The notes beneath the pieces were generated by a model. It ran no database searches and was not told the DNA's origin. It saw only the letters and a list, made by a program, of their open reading frames with translations. A stretch of 64,000 nt of DNA, taken from contig NZ_JAUHMF010000001.1 in NCBI RefSeq assembly GCF_032334255.1, positions 1,426,001 through 1,490,000 on the forward strand, written 5' to 3'. Source of the DNA: Thermanaerothrix solaris. Lineage in GTDB: Bacteria; Chloroflexota; Anaerolineae; Anaerolineales; Anaerolineaceae. Numbering within the stretch: position 1 is the first letter of the stretch; each line of letters opens with the position of its first letter. The position numbers were made by a program, and so were the translations under genes. This document shows, piece after piece, positions 43,686 to 52,349 of the stretch.

Positions 43686-44258
43686 ATGCAAGCCCTGAAA
43701 GAACGCATCCTCAAAGAGGGCAAGAATTTGGGGGGTGGCATTCTCAAAGTAGATAATTTCATCAATCACCAGGTGGATCCCCAACTCATGGATGCCTGTG
43801 GCGCCGAACTGGCACGGCGTTTTGCCCACGTGCGGCCCACCCGGGTGCTCACCGCCGAAATTTCAGGGATCGCACCTGCCCTGACCACCGCCATGCACCT
43901 GGGGATACCGGTGGTCTATGCACGCAAAAGCAAGCCCATCACGATGCCCAATCAGGTTTACCTGACCATTGCCCCCTCCCACACCAAAGGGCAGATGGTC
44001 GAACTGATCGTTTCGCCAGAATACCTTAAGCCGGGCGAGCGAGTACTGATCATTGACGATTTTCTTGCTACCGGCCAAACCATCCTGGGCTTGGTGCGCT
44101 TGACCGAAGCCGCCGGCGCCACCGTGGTCGGCATCGGCACCCTGATTGAAAAAACGTTTGAGGGCGGTCGCAAAGCCCTAGAACACCTCGGAGTGCCCAT
44201 CGAGTCACTGGCCGTCATCACGTCTATGGAAAACGGACAAATCATTCTTGCACCATGA
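43686..44258 (+). CDS. xpt: Xanthine phosphoribosyltransferase
   Basis: Converts xanthine and PRPP to XMP in purine salvage. A 190-residue type I phosphoribosyltransferase starting MQALKERILKEGKNLGGGIL, with LTAEISGIAPALTTA, ARKSKP and the PRPP loop VLIIDDFLATGQT. Length and start match Xpt orthologues. AGGAGGGG lies ahead of ATG 43686. The gene overlaps guaA by ATGA, giving a two-step xanthine to GMP unit. No purine riboswitch consensus was visible upstream. Confidence 0.95.
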   Translation: MQALKERILKEGKNLGGGILKVDNFINHQVDPQLMDACGAELARRFAHVRPTRVLTAEISGIAPALTTAMHLGIPVVYARKSKPITMPNQVYLTIAPSHTKGQMVELIVSPEYLKPGERVLIIDDFLATGQTILGLVRLTEAAGATVVGIGTLIEKTFEGGRKALEHLGVPIESLAVITSMENGQIILAP

Positions 44259-45814
44259 GCACCAGCATCGCCATCCTCGATTTTGGTTCTCAATACACCC
44301 AACTGATCGCCCGACGGGTGCGTGAATTACAGGTGTATTGCGAACTCTTTCCGTGGGACGCCCCCGCCGAAGAGGTCATGGCATTGCAACCTGCGGGCTT
44401 CATTCTATCAGGAGGTCCGGCCTCAGTCTATGCCCCGGGCGCCCCGCAGATCCCGGCCTACGTCCTGGCATCAGGACGCCCCATCCTGGGTATCTGCTAC
44501 GGGATGCAGGCACTTGCCCATGCCCTTGGAGGAAATGTCGCTCCAGCTCCCGAACGCGAATACGGCCCAGCCGAGATCGAAACCCTCCTTCCCAACCCGC
44601 TGCTCCCGCCCGGGCGACAACGCGTCTGGATGTCGCACGGTGATCGGATCGAAACCCTGCCGCCGGGGTTCAATACCCTGGCACGCAGTTCAAATAGTCC
44701 TATCGCCGCCATGGGTGACCTGGATCGCCGCTACTATGGCGTGCAATTCCACCCGGAGGTTCATCACACGCCCGGCGGTAAAGAGATTCTGCGCCGCTTT
44801 GTCGTGGATATTTGCGGCGCCACCCCCGATTGGACCCCCGAGTCCATCATTACTCAGGCCGTTGAGCGCATTCGCGCCCAGGTTGGTCATGAACGCGCCC
44901 TGGCCGCGGTCAGCGGCGGCGTGGATTCCAGCGTGGCTGCCGCGTTGGTGCAACGTGCCATCGGTGACCGATTGATCGCCGTTTTTGTGGATACTGGTCT
45001 GCTTCGTCAGGGGGAACGCGAGCAGGTCGAGGCGGCGTTTCGCCACACCTTGGGCGCCAATCTGATCGTGGTGGACGCCGCCGAGACCTTCCTCAAGGCA
45101 TTAAAAGGGATCACCGACCCCGAGGAAAAACGGCGCATCATCGGCGAGACGTTCATCCGCGTTTTTGAACAGGAAGCGCGCCGCTTAGGGACGATCCGCT
45201 TCCTGGTGCAGGGCACCATCTACCCCGATGTGGTCGAGTCTCGCGCTCCCGACCGCGCCCACGCCCAGCGTATCAAGACCCATCACAACGTCGGCGGCTT
45301 GCCCCCTGATCTCAGTTTTGAATTGGTAGAACCCCTGCGTTATCTGTTCAAAGATGAAGTCCGCCGCGTTGGCGAAGCGTTAGGATTGCCCCCAGCGCTG
45401 GTATGGCGTCAGCCCTTCCCGGGACCGGGTTTGGCAGTGCGCTGTCTGGGTGAAATTACCGCCGAACGCTTGTCCCGTCTGCGCGCGGCCGACGCGATTT
45501 TCACCACTGAATTGGAACGCGCCGGTTTGTTGCAGCAGCGCCTGGGTGAGGACGAATCCGCTGCAGTCGCACAGGCCTTTGCGGTGCTTCTCCCGGTGCA
45601 ATCGGTCGGCGTTATGGGTGACCAACGCACCTACCAGGACGTGGTGGCCTTACGCGCTGTGACCACCCAAGATTTCATGACTGCTCACTGGGCTCGTTTG
45701 CCCGCAGACCTGCTCGAACGGGTTGCTAATCGTATCGTCAACGAAGTAGACGGGATCAACCGCGTCGTGTATGATATTACCAGCAAGCCTCCCGCAACCA
45801 TTGAATGGGAATAA
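44255..45814 (+). CDS. guaA: GMP synthase (glutamine-hydrolysing)
   Basis: Aminates XMP to GMP. The 519-residue protein has a class I glutamine amidotransferase domain (about 1-190) with nucleophile Cys in GICYGMQALAH and FHPEVHHT, then the ATP pyrophosphatase domain with PP-loop AVSGGVDSSVAAAL and the C-terminal dimerisation domain ending NRVVYDITSKPPATIEWE. Length is normal. It begins in the ATGA overlap with xpt, so product of the first enzyme feeds the second. Confidence 0.98.
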   Translation: MSTSIAILDFGSQYTQLIARRVRELQVYCELFPWDAPAEEVMALQPAGFILSGGPASVYAPGAPQIPAYVLASGRPILGICYGMQALAHALGGNVAPAPEREYGPAEIETLLPNPLLPPGRQRVWMSHGDRIETLPPGFNTLARSSNSPIAAMGDLDRRYYGVQFHPEVHHTPGGKEILRRFVVDICGATPDWTPESIITQAVERIRAQVGHERALAAVSGGVDSSVAAALVQRAIGDRLIAVFVDTGLLRQGEREQVEAAFRHTLGANLIVVDAAETFLKALKGITDPEEKRRIIGETFIRVFEQEARRLGTIRFLVQGTIYPDVVESRAPDRAHAQRIKTHHNVGGLPPDLSFELVEPLRYLFKDEVRRVGEALGLPPALVWRQPFPGPGLAVRCLGEITAERLSRLRAADAIFTTELERAGLLQQRLGEDESAAVAQAFAVLLPVQSVGVMGDQRTYQDVVALRAVTTQDFMTAHWARLPADLLERVANRIVNEVDGINRVVYDITSKPPATIEWE

Positions 45815-45844
45815 GCCCCCGAATTCACGCTCCCAGAATCCCTG

Positions 45845-47794
45845 ATGGCCCTTCCCCTTTTTTGCCGGCCTAGGTCTAGGTGGTTGCCTTTCATCAGCCT
45901 GGCGATCGCCACCACGCTCTCATTGGTGAGCCCACTCAGCCGTACCAAGGCTCAGGTGGCGGATCGCGTCCTCATTCGCCAGGTGGACCGTTCCACATTT
46001 CCCACCATCAGCCTCTATGTTGAGGCTTATGATAACAACGGACAGTTTATCCAGAACCTAAACCCGGAAAATATCACCATCCTGGAAAACAACCAACCCC
46101 GCCCCCTTCTGAGTCTGACTCCTCTAAACCCCGGCGTCCACCTCATCCTGGTCTTTAATTACGGTCCAGAGTGGAGCGTTGCCTACGCCCAGCGCTCCCG
46201 CTTCCAATATCTGCGCCAGCATTGGCTGGCCTGGGCACAGGCACAACCCACCCCCACCAGCGACCGCCTCAGCCTGGTTACCAACAGTGGGCTGCAATTG
46301 GTGCGCAATAATGACCCGGCCCGCTGGGCTGACTGGTTGGAATCCGCCCGCCCCGACCTGCAACGCGAAGTGGCTTCTCTCAATGGGTTAGTACGTGCCC
46401 TCGACCTGGCCGCCACCGCTGATTCAGATAGCTCCCAACACCCGATCATTTTCTTCCTCACCGCCCCATTACCCGCGGCAGTGTTACCCGCCCTGGCTGA
46501 TCTGGGCCAGCGCGCACAAACCCTGGGTGTGTCCATCCACGTTTGGATGATTGCCAATGCTCGTGCGCCGACCCGCTTGCCGCAAAATTACACTGCGCTG
46601 AACGACTTGGCCGTCCAAAGCGGCGGCCAGTTCACCCTTTTCAGCGGGCCGGAGCCTTTGCCCGACCCCGAGCCCATACTACAACCGTTGCGCTACAGGT
46701 ACCGCGTGACCTATCTCTCTGGCCTCACTACCAGCGGCACCCATACGCTCAGCGTGCGCCTCAACCACGAAGGAATGACGGTGGAATCGGAACCCGTAGC
46801 GTTCGATCTTACCGTGCTCCCCCCGAATCCAATCCTCTTGGCACCCCCAGCCCAGATCACGCGTACCTGGGAAAGCCGTGTAGATCAACCCGAACGCTAT
46901 CTCGCCCCCTCAACGTACGCCTTTTCCTTCATCACCGAATTTCCCGACCAACACCCCCGTCCCCTCCGTGCCGCTCGGCTCTTCATCAATGACACGCTGG
47001 TGACCGAACGTTTAGAGCCCCCATTTGAGGTCTTAGAATGGCCACTTGAAGAGATCACTACCAATGGGCGCTATCGCGTTCGGATAGAGGTCGAGGACAG
47101 CCTCGGCCTCAAAGGACAGAGCCAGGATTGGCCCATCGAGGTGATCGTGGCCGAACCCCCGCGTAGCCCACTCGAACAAACCTGGCAACGCCTCTCCTCA
47201 CCGGAAGTCATTCCCTTCTGGGTAGTGCTCCTGAGCGCAGCGATTTTGGGGCTTTTCCTCTGGCGTTGGCGCGCCTACCGCCGCCTGACCCAGCCCCTTT
47301 ATGCGCGGTGGACCGCCAGGCTGCACAGCAAAACTGCCCCACCCGCCGCTTCTTCGCCTTTAATGACTCTATCCCCCCTTGCTGCACCCCCTGCGACGGC
47401 TTCAGCCTGGTTGGTGTGGTTGAATCCAGATGAAGTGCCATTCTTCTTCCTTCGTGATGATACAACCGTGCCCCCTACTGAAAAACGCTTTTATCCCTTG
47501 CCCCAGACAGAAGTCACTTTGGGCAGCGACCGCCAACGCGTGACCATATGGATTCCCCATCCCAGTGTGGATGGGATACACGCCCATCTCACTTTCGGTC
47601 CGGAGGGTTACCGACTGACCGATGCCAGTACAATTGCCGGCACCTGGCTAAACGGCGCACCGCTTTCGCCAGAGGGAGCGTGGCTGGTTCACGGAGATAT
47701 CATCCATATCGGGAGTGTGGCGCTGCGTTTTGAGAACGCCACTCCCAGCCCCCAACCTTTTCCTACGTTACATCCTTACGAGGAAATGCTATGA
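45845..47794 (+). CDS. Membrane protein with degenerate VWA-like outer region and cytoplasmic FHA domain
   Basis: A 649-residue protein. A signal segment ends near residue 36. Residues about 50-260 resemble a von Willebrand A fold, but the MIDAS position reads HLILVFNYGPEWS, lacking DxSxS. Beta-rich segments follow to about 450, a membrane helix at about 456-472, and a cytoplasmic FHA domain at about 553-632 (LGSDRQRVTIWIPHPSVDGI, AHLTF, GTWLNG, GDIIHIGS) that binds phosphothreonine. Its stop overlaps the start of a PP2C phosphatase gene, which points to a Ser/Thr phosphorylation signalling unit; no kinase gene is next to it. Confidence 0.75.
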   Translation: MALPLFCRPRSRWLPFISLAIATTLSLVSPLSRTKAQVADRVLIRQVDRSTFPTISLYVEAYDNNGQFIQNLNPENITILENNQPRPLLSLTPLNPGVHLILVFNYGPEWSVAYAQRSRFQYLRQHWLAWAQAQPTPTSDRLSLVTNSGLQLVRNNDPARWADWLESARPDLQREVASLNGLVRALDLAATADSDSSQHPIIFFLTAPLPAAVLPALADLGQRAQTLGVSIHVWMIANARAPTRLPQNYTALNDLAVQSGGQFTLFSGPEPLPDPEPILQPLRYRYRVTYLSGLTTSGTHTLSVRLNHEGMTVESEPVAFDLTVLPPNPILLAPPAQITRTWESRVDQPERYLAPSTYAFSFITEFPDQHPRPLRAARLFINDTLVTERLEPPFEVLEWPLEEITTNGRYRVRIEVEDSLGLKGQSQDWPIEVIVAEPPRSPLEQTWQRLSSPEVIPFWVVLLSAAILGLFLWRWRAYRRLTQPLYARWTARLHSKTAPPAASSPLMTLSPLAAPPATASAWLVWLNPDEVPFFFLRDDTTVPPTEKRFYPLPQTEVTLGSDRQRVTIWIPHPSVDGIHAHLTFGPEGYRLTDASTIAGTWLNGAPLSPEGAWLVHGDIIHIGSVALRFENATPSPQPFPTLHPYEEML

Positions 47795-48600
47795 TTCGCC
47801 TGCCTCAGCCGCACCTTCCGGTGGTAACCCTTTCGGATCGCGGACGTCAGCGCCAGAATAACGAAGATCGTCTACGGGTCAGCGGGCTGGCCAGGGCACA
47901 TACCCCTGAGCAACCCTTACTGCTGGCCGTGCTGGCAGATGGTATGGGTGGGCACCAAGCGGGCGAGGTGGCAGCCGAACTGGCGGTGACCAAGGTTGAG
48001 GAATACGTTATCGAACATGGAGACACTCTCCCACCAATCCCGCTTTTGGTTGAAGCCCTGCGCTACGCCAGTCAGGTCATTTATACCCAAGGTCAACGCA
48101 ACTCTGATCAGAGCGGAATGGGCGCCACCTGCACCTGCGCCTTAATTCAAGAGAAGCACCTCTATATTGCCAACGTGGGCGATTCTCGGGTGTATCTGAT
48201 TCGCAACGGACACCCCTATCGCCTAAGCGTTGATCACACGTGGGTGCAAGAGGCATTGGATAATGGTTGGATCACCCGCGAGGAGGCAATCCATCATCCC
48301 CAGGCGCATATGATTCGCCAATTTCTGGGTTCGGCTAATCCGCCCGAGGTTGACGTACGCTTACGCCTTTCCGCTCATGAAAGTGATCAGCAATCCCATG
48401 CCAACCAAGGCCTCCTTCTGGAATCGGGAGATGTTGTGCTCTTGTGCAGCGATGGGCTGAGCGACTTAGTGGAAGATGAAGAAATGGCTCACCTGCTTAC
48501 CCATTGGCCGCCGGAAAGCGCAACCAGGTTGCTGGTTGACCTGGCCAATCAGCGCGGTGGTCATGACAATATCTCTCTGATTGTGATCAGCGTGCCTTAG
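47791..48600 (+). CDS. PP2C-family serine/threonine phosphatase
   Basis: A 269-residue metal-dependent phosphatase. All the PPM motifs are present: SDRGRQRQNNEDRL, LADGMGGHQAGE, GATCTCALI, NVGDSRVYLIRNG, LCSDGLSDLVEDEE and GGHDNISLIVI. It resembles Stp/PstP enzymes that oppose Hanks-type kinases. No membrane segment. It is translationally coupled to the FHA protein (ATGA), a plausible target or partner. The stop overlaps the convergent CitE-like gene by four bases. Confidence 0.93.
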   Translation: MIRLPQPHLPVVTLSDRGRQRQNNEDRLRVSGLARAHTPEQPLLLAVLADGMGGHQAGEVAAELAVTKVEEYVIEHGDTLPPIPLLVEALRYASQVIYTQGQRNSDQSGMGATCTCALIQEKHLYIANVGDSRVYLIRNGHPYRLSVDHTWVQEALDNGWITREEAIHHPQAHMIRQFLGSANPPEVDVRLRLSAHESDQQSHANQGLLLESGDVVLLCSDGLSDLVEDEEMAHLLTHWPPESATRLLVDLANQRGGHDNISLIVISVP

Positions 48601-49472
48601 TCCAACGCACCTGCGGCCTGCGCTCGGGCCAGGATGCCCTCGGCGCGGCGGATGACCGGGCGATCCACCATCTGCCCTTGCCAGGCAAACGCCCCTTTGC
48701 CCTGGGCTTGATGGGCTTCAAAGGCAGCCAGCAGTTCTCGTGCCCATGCAATCTCTTCGGGAGAGGGAGTGAAAGCGGCTTGCACCGGCAATACCTGATT
48801 GGGATGGATGATTTGCTTGCCGTTAAACCCCAACGCCGCACCGCGTTCGGCCTCCTGGCGCACCCAACCGATATCCTGGAAATCCACCGTCACCCAATCT
48901 ATCGCTTGCAAGCCAAATGCGGCCGCATGCATAACCAGGGTACTGCGAGCATGAAATAGTTCCCAGCCCTCACGGGTGCGCTTGACCCCCAATTCAGCCG
49001 CTAAATCCTCTGCGCCGAAAATCAGCGCCTCCAGGCGGGGCGTGGCTTGGCAAATCTCAGGCAGGTGCAGAAACGCCCGGGCCCGTTCAATAATGGCAAG
49101 CAGGATAATGGTGCCGCTCGGCCATCCCGCTCGTTGCTCGGCAGCCCCGATCTGCGCTTCAACCCAGCGCAAATCTTCCGCTGTGAGCACCTTTGGCAGC
49201 ACAATTCCATCCGGTCGGTTCGGTAACACCGCGGCTAAATCCACCTCAGCCAGACCACTCTCCAAGCCGTTGATGCGCACCAGGCGCTCAGCCCGGCCAA
49301 AATCCAACGTGGCTAAGGCCCGGGCAATATTTTGGCGTGCTTCCTCTTTGCGATTCTGCGCGACCCCATCTTCCAAATCCAGGCACACACAATCCACACC
49401 GAGCGTGGTCGCTTTTTGGATCTTGTGCCAATCATCAGCCGGGACATATAAGAGCGCCCGTCGTGCCCGCAC
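48597..49472 (-). CDS. HpcH/HpaI aldolase family, CitE-like acyl-CoA lyase
   Basis: A 291-residue TIM-barrel lyase. The start RARRALLYVPADDWHKIQKA, VCLDLEDGVAQNRKEEAR, VRINGLESG, IVLPKVLTAEDL and FGAEDLAAELGV, with magnesium ligands expected at the Glu and Asp of the ED motifs, match the CitE/malyl-CoA-type family. Substrates in the family include citryl-, malyl- and methylmalyl-CoA. GTG 49472 was chosen because AGGAGGT lies seven bases ahead; the open frame to 49502 adds a non-conserved lead. There are no other citrate lyase subunits nearby, so a stand-alone acyl-CoA lyase is more likely. Confidence 0.85.
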   Translation of the reverse strand: MRARRALLYVPADDWHKIQKATTLGVDCVCLDLEDGVAQNRKEEARQNIARALATLDFGRAERLVRINGLESGLAEVDLAAVLPNRPDGIVLPKVLTAEDLRWVEAQIGAAEQRAGWPSGTIILLAIIERARAFLHLPEICQATPRLEALIFGAEDLAAELGVKRTREGWELFHARSTLVMHAAAFGLQAIDWVTVDFQDIGWVRQEAERGAALGFNGKQIIHPNQVLPVQAAFTPSPEEIAWARELLAAFEAHQAQGKGAFAWQGQMVDRPVIRRAEGILARAQAAGALD

Positions 49473-49571
49473 GGCCCACCTCCTGTGACTTTTCCAACCC
49501 AAGATGAATTATAATGCTAAGCACCTCCTCACCTCTCGCCAGAGGCAGGTTTATCCTGAATAGGACCGTCT

Positions 49572-51782
49572 ATGCCGGACGAAGCAACCTTAGAGTTCTT
49601 GAAACATCTCAATGCCGAGCAATACCGCGCTGTAACTGCGGGAGAAGGCCCTATCCTGGTCCTGGCCGGACCGGGCTCAGGCAAAACACGCGTCCTAACC
49701 CAACGCATCGCCTACCTGGTTAAGGGCATGGGGGTACGCCCCCATCACATCCTCGCCGTCACCTTTACCAACAAAGCCGCTCGCGAAATGCAGCACCGCC
49801 TGGAAGGACTGCTGGGCGAGCAAGCTCAACACCTCTGGTTGGGAACGTTTCACGCGATTTGTGCGCGCATCCTGCGGCGCGAATCTGCACACCTACCCTT
49901 TGACCACAACTTTGTCATCATGGATGCCGATGACCAGATCGCCCTGGTGCGCCAGGCGCTTAAGGCCCTCAACCTGGATGAAAAACTCTACCGCCCGGCG
50001 GGAATTCATGCCACCATCTCCATGGCGAAAAACAACCTGATCGGTCCGGAAGAGTTTACCCCCCGCACTTATCGCGATGAAATTGTCAAGCGCGTCTATC
50101 AGCGCTATCAGGAATTTTTACGCGCCAACAATGCCGTAGATTTCGATGACCTGCTGATCGAAACTGTGCGCTTGCTGCGCGAAAATCCCCCTATTCTTGA
50201 ACGTTATGCCGGACGCTTCGAGCATGTCCTGGTGGATGAGTTCCAGGACACCAACCTGGTGCAGTACGAGTTACTCAAACTGTTGGCTTCGGTACACCAA
50301 AACGTCTTTGTCGTGGGGGATGAAGATCAATCTATTTATCGTTGGCGCGGTGCGGATTATCGCAATGTATTGCGCTTCGAGTCCGAATTTCCTAACGTTC
50401 AGAAAATTTTGCTGCAGCAAAATTACCGTTCTACCCAAACCGTGCTGGATGCCGCGCAGGGCGTGATCAATCGAAACCACCAGCGCACACCCAAGAAACT
50501 CTTCTCCGACCGCGGACGGGGTGATCCGATCATTCTGTATGAGGCCGTGGATGAATTCGCCGAGGCCGCATTCGTGGTGGATACCATCCGCCAGTGGATC
50601 GAGAGCGGAAAAGCCAAGGGGAGCGACTTTGCGGTCATGTACCGCACCAACGCCCAATCCCGCCTGCTGGAAGAGGCTTTTCTGCGGGCTGGGATACCCT
50701 ATCATCTGGTGGGAGCACAACGCTTCTACGGCCGGCGTGAGGTCAAGGACATTATCGCCTTCCTGCGTTTAGCCCAAAACCCTGAAGATGAAATTAGCTT
50801 ACTGCGCGTGATCAACGTTCCCCCACGGGGCATTGGTGAAAAAACCCTGGTGGCGCTGCAGTTACTGGCGCGCGAGACCCACCTTGCCCCGGGGCGTCTG
50901 CTAATTGAATTGGGCGAAAAAGGGCACGACTCACCTTACTGGACGCGCTTTCCCGGGCGTAGTGCAATGGTGCTGGCTGATTTCGGCGCCCTGCTGGCTA
51001 AATGGCATCAGGCACGCGAAACCCTCTCGCTAATTGACCTCTTTGACCGCATCTTGGCCGATCTCGCCTATGAACCGTATATCAACGATGGCAGCGAAGA
51101 AGGCCAGGATCGGTGGGAGAATGTGCAGGAATTGCGCCGATTGGCCTTCGAGTATCGTGAACGCGGCCTGAGCGCCTTCTTGGAAGACCTGGCGCTGGTC
51201 TCGGACCAAGACACCCTGCCTCAGGATCAAAACGCCCCCACCCTGCTCACCTTGCATGCGGCCAAAGGGCTGGAATTTCCTCAAGTCTTCATCGTGGGAT
51301 TGGATGAGGGACTATTACCCCACACCCGCTCGCGCGATGACCCTGAGGAATTGGCCGAGGAACGTCGTTTGTTTTACGTTGGCCTGACCCGAGCCAAAGA
51401 CCGCCTCTACCTGGTGCGCGCCTTGCGCCGCAGTTCTTTTGGATATCACGAAACCCAGGAACCCTCACGGTTTCTGGAAGACATTGATGAACGACTCATC
51501 CGGCGTCAGGGTGTTCGCCAAACCCGCGCCACCTCTACAACCTGGACCGCCGAACGCACCCCTGGCGTTCGCACCCCTTCCTCCCCCGCCCACGCCGCCA
51601 TTCTTCAACCGCGTTACCGCCCCGGGCAACGGGTGCGGCATCCTGCGTGGGGCGAGGGCATGGTTGTGGACAGCCGCGTCCAGGAAGATGGCGAGGAAAC
51701 CGTGGACGTGTTCTTTGAAAGCGTAGGGTTCAAGCGTGTGATTGCATCCATCGCCCGCCTGGAAGCCATCAACCCTGACTAG
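49572..51782 (+). CDS. UvrD/PcrA-family ATP-dependent DNA helicase
   Basis: A 736-residue superfamily 1A 3'-5' helicase used in repair and replication. Motif I AGPGSGKT (32-39), motif Ia TFTNKAAREM, motif II LVDEFQDTN, motif III VGDEDQSIYRWRGA, motif IV QNYRST, motif V LHAAKGLEFPQVFI and motif VI FYVGLTRAKDRLY are all in order. The C-terminal region has a PcrA-like Tudor segment (GQRVRHPAWGEGMVVDSRVQ). A TATAAT at 49515 region suggests a nearby promoter, without a clear -35. The gene stands alone between convergent or divergent neighbours. Confidence 0.95.
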   Translation: MPDEATLEFLKHLNAEQYRAVTAGEGPILVLAGPGSGKTRVLTQRIAYLVKGMGVRPHHILAVTFTNKAAREMQHRLEGLLGEQAQHLWLGTFHAICARILRRESAHLPFDHNFVIMDADDQIALVRQALKALNLDEKLYRPAGIHATISMAKNNLIGPEEFTPRTYRDEIVKRVYQRYQEFLRANNAVDFDDLLIETVRLLRENPPILERYAGRFEHVLVDEFQDTNLVQYELLKLLASVHQNVFVVGDEDQSIYRWRGADYRNVLRFESEFPNVQKILLQQNYRSTQTVLDAAQGVINRNHQRTPKKLFSDRGRGDPIILYEAVDEFAEAAFVVDTIRQWIESGKAKGSDFAVMYRTNAQSRLLEEAFLRAGIPYHLVGAQRFYGRREVKDIIAFLRLAQNPEDEISLLRVINVPPRGIGEKTLVALQLLARETHLAPGRLLIELGEKGHDSPYWTRFPGRSAMVLADFGALLAKWHQARETLSLIDLFDRILADLAYEPYINDGSEEGQDRWENVQELRRLAFEYRERGLSAFLEDLALVSDQDTLPQDQNAPTLLTLHAAKGLEFPQVFIVGLDEGLLPHTRSRDDPEELAEERRLFYVGLTRAKDRLYLVRALRRSSFGYHETQEPSRFLEDIDERLIRRQGVRQTRATSTTWTAERTPGVRTPSSPAHAAILQPRYRPGQRVRHPAWGEGMVVDSRVQEDGEETVDVFFESVGFKRVIASIARLEAINPD

Positions 51783-51949
51783 GGAGAAAATAACGCCCAG
51801 AGCCGGCGCGGGCTTGCTCCGGTACCCTTTTGACAGCGCAATATTGCCGCAAGTAACGAGAAAAAATCGCGCCAGTTGCCCACCGGCCTGCGTTCAGGTA
51901 GACGGACCTGGATGAGGGGGCGCGCATCCAGTGTGCCAATGCGCACCAA
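51779..51949 (-). CDS. Hypothetical small ORF, uncertain
   Basis: Short frame giving about 55 residues, including LVRIGTLDARPLIQVRLPER and NWRDFFSLLAAILRC. The composition looks protein-like, and GGAGAGGTG precedes TTG/GTG codons at about 51949-51944. It ends in the last bases of the helicase gene on the opposite strand. It may be a small gene or the decayed end of a longer one shared with 52040-52258. No family is recognised. Confidence 0.3.
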   Translation of the reverse strand: MVRIGTLDARPLIQVRLPERRPVGNWRDFFSLLAAILRCQKGTGASPRRLWALFSP

Positions 51950-52039
51950 TTTTTTACACCTCTCCACACGCCTGGAATTCTCGTTTACCTTCAGCGGCTA
52001 TTTTCGAACCGAAAGGGCTGGCCCAGAAGACGGAAACGA

Positions 52040-52258
52040 TCAAGCCTTGGGCCACCAGACCAGCGCATCCATATCACGCGGTAGGTCTTCAATCTCGCAG
52101 TGTATACCCCGGAATCGGACATTTTTGCCAATTGCGTAATACGCCTTTTCATCCTCAATTCCCATGTTGGCCTCAAGAAACAAAAAGTACCTTATACGTC
52201 CATGGTTATCCTGTCGAGACCGGGTAATCCGGGAGATCTTTCCCCTTTGCTGGTACAA
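52040..52258 (-). CDS. Hypothetical small ORF, uncertain
   Basis: A 72-residue frame starting at TTG 52258 behind GAGGG. The C-terminal part is coding-like, with RYFLFLEANMGIEDEKAYYA, GKNVRFRGIHCEIEDLPRD and MDALVWWPKA, whereas the N terminus is basic and irregular. Together with the frame at 51779-51949 it occupies the 567-base gap between the helicase and NDH-2 genes. It could be a genuine small protein or a remnant. No homologue is recalled. Confidence 0.35.
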   Translation of the reverse strand: MYQQRGKISRITRSRQDNHGRIRYFLFLEANMGIEDEKAYYAIGKNVRFRGIHCEIEDLPRDMDALVWWPKA

Positions 52259-52268
52259 GGTTACCCTC

Positions 52269-52310
52269 TTGTATTTATGATAATTTAGACTATAATAGTA
52301 ATAGTTACTA
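52269..52310 (+). promoter_or_regulatory. Promoter and operator-like repeat of the NDH-2 gene
   Basis: -35 TTGTAT (52269-52274), 16-base spacer, -10 TATAAT (52291-52296). Overlapping the expected start of transcription is a perfect inverted repeat TAGTAA-TAG-TTACTA (52296-52310), a good position for a repressor. Confidence 0.7.
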
Positions 52311-52349
52311 AATTCACAATCTTGCTGGTCACAGGCCCAGGAGGCTCTG

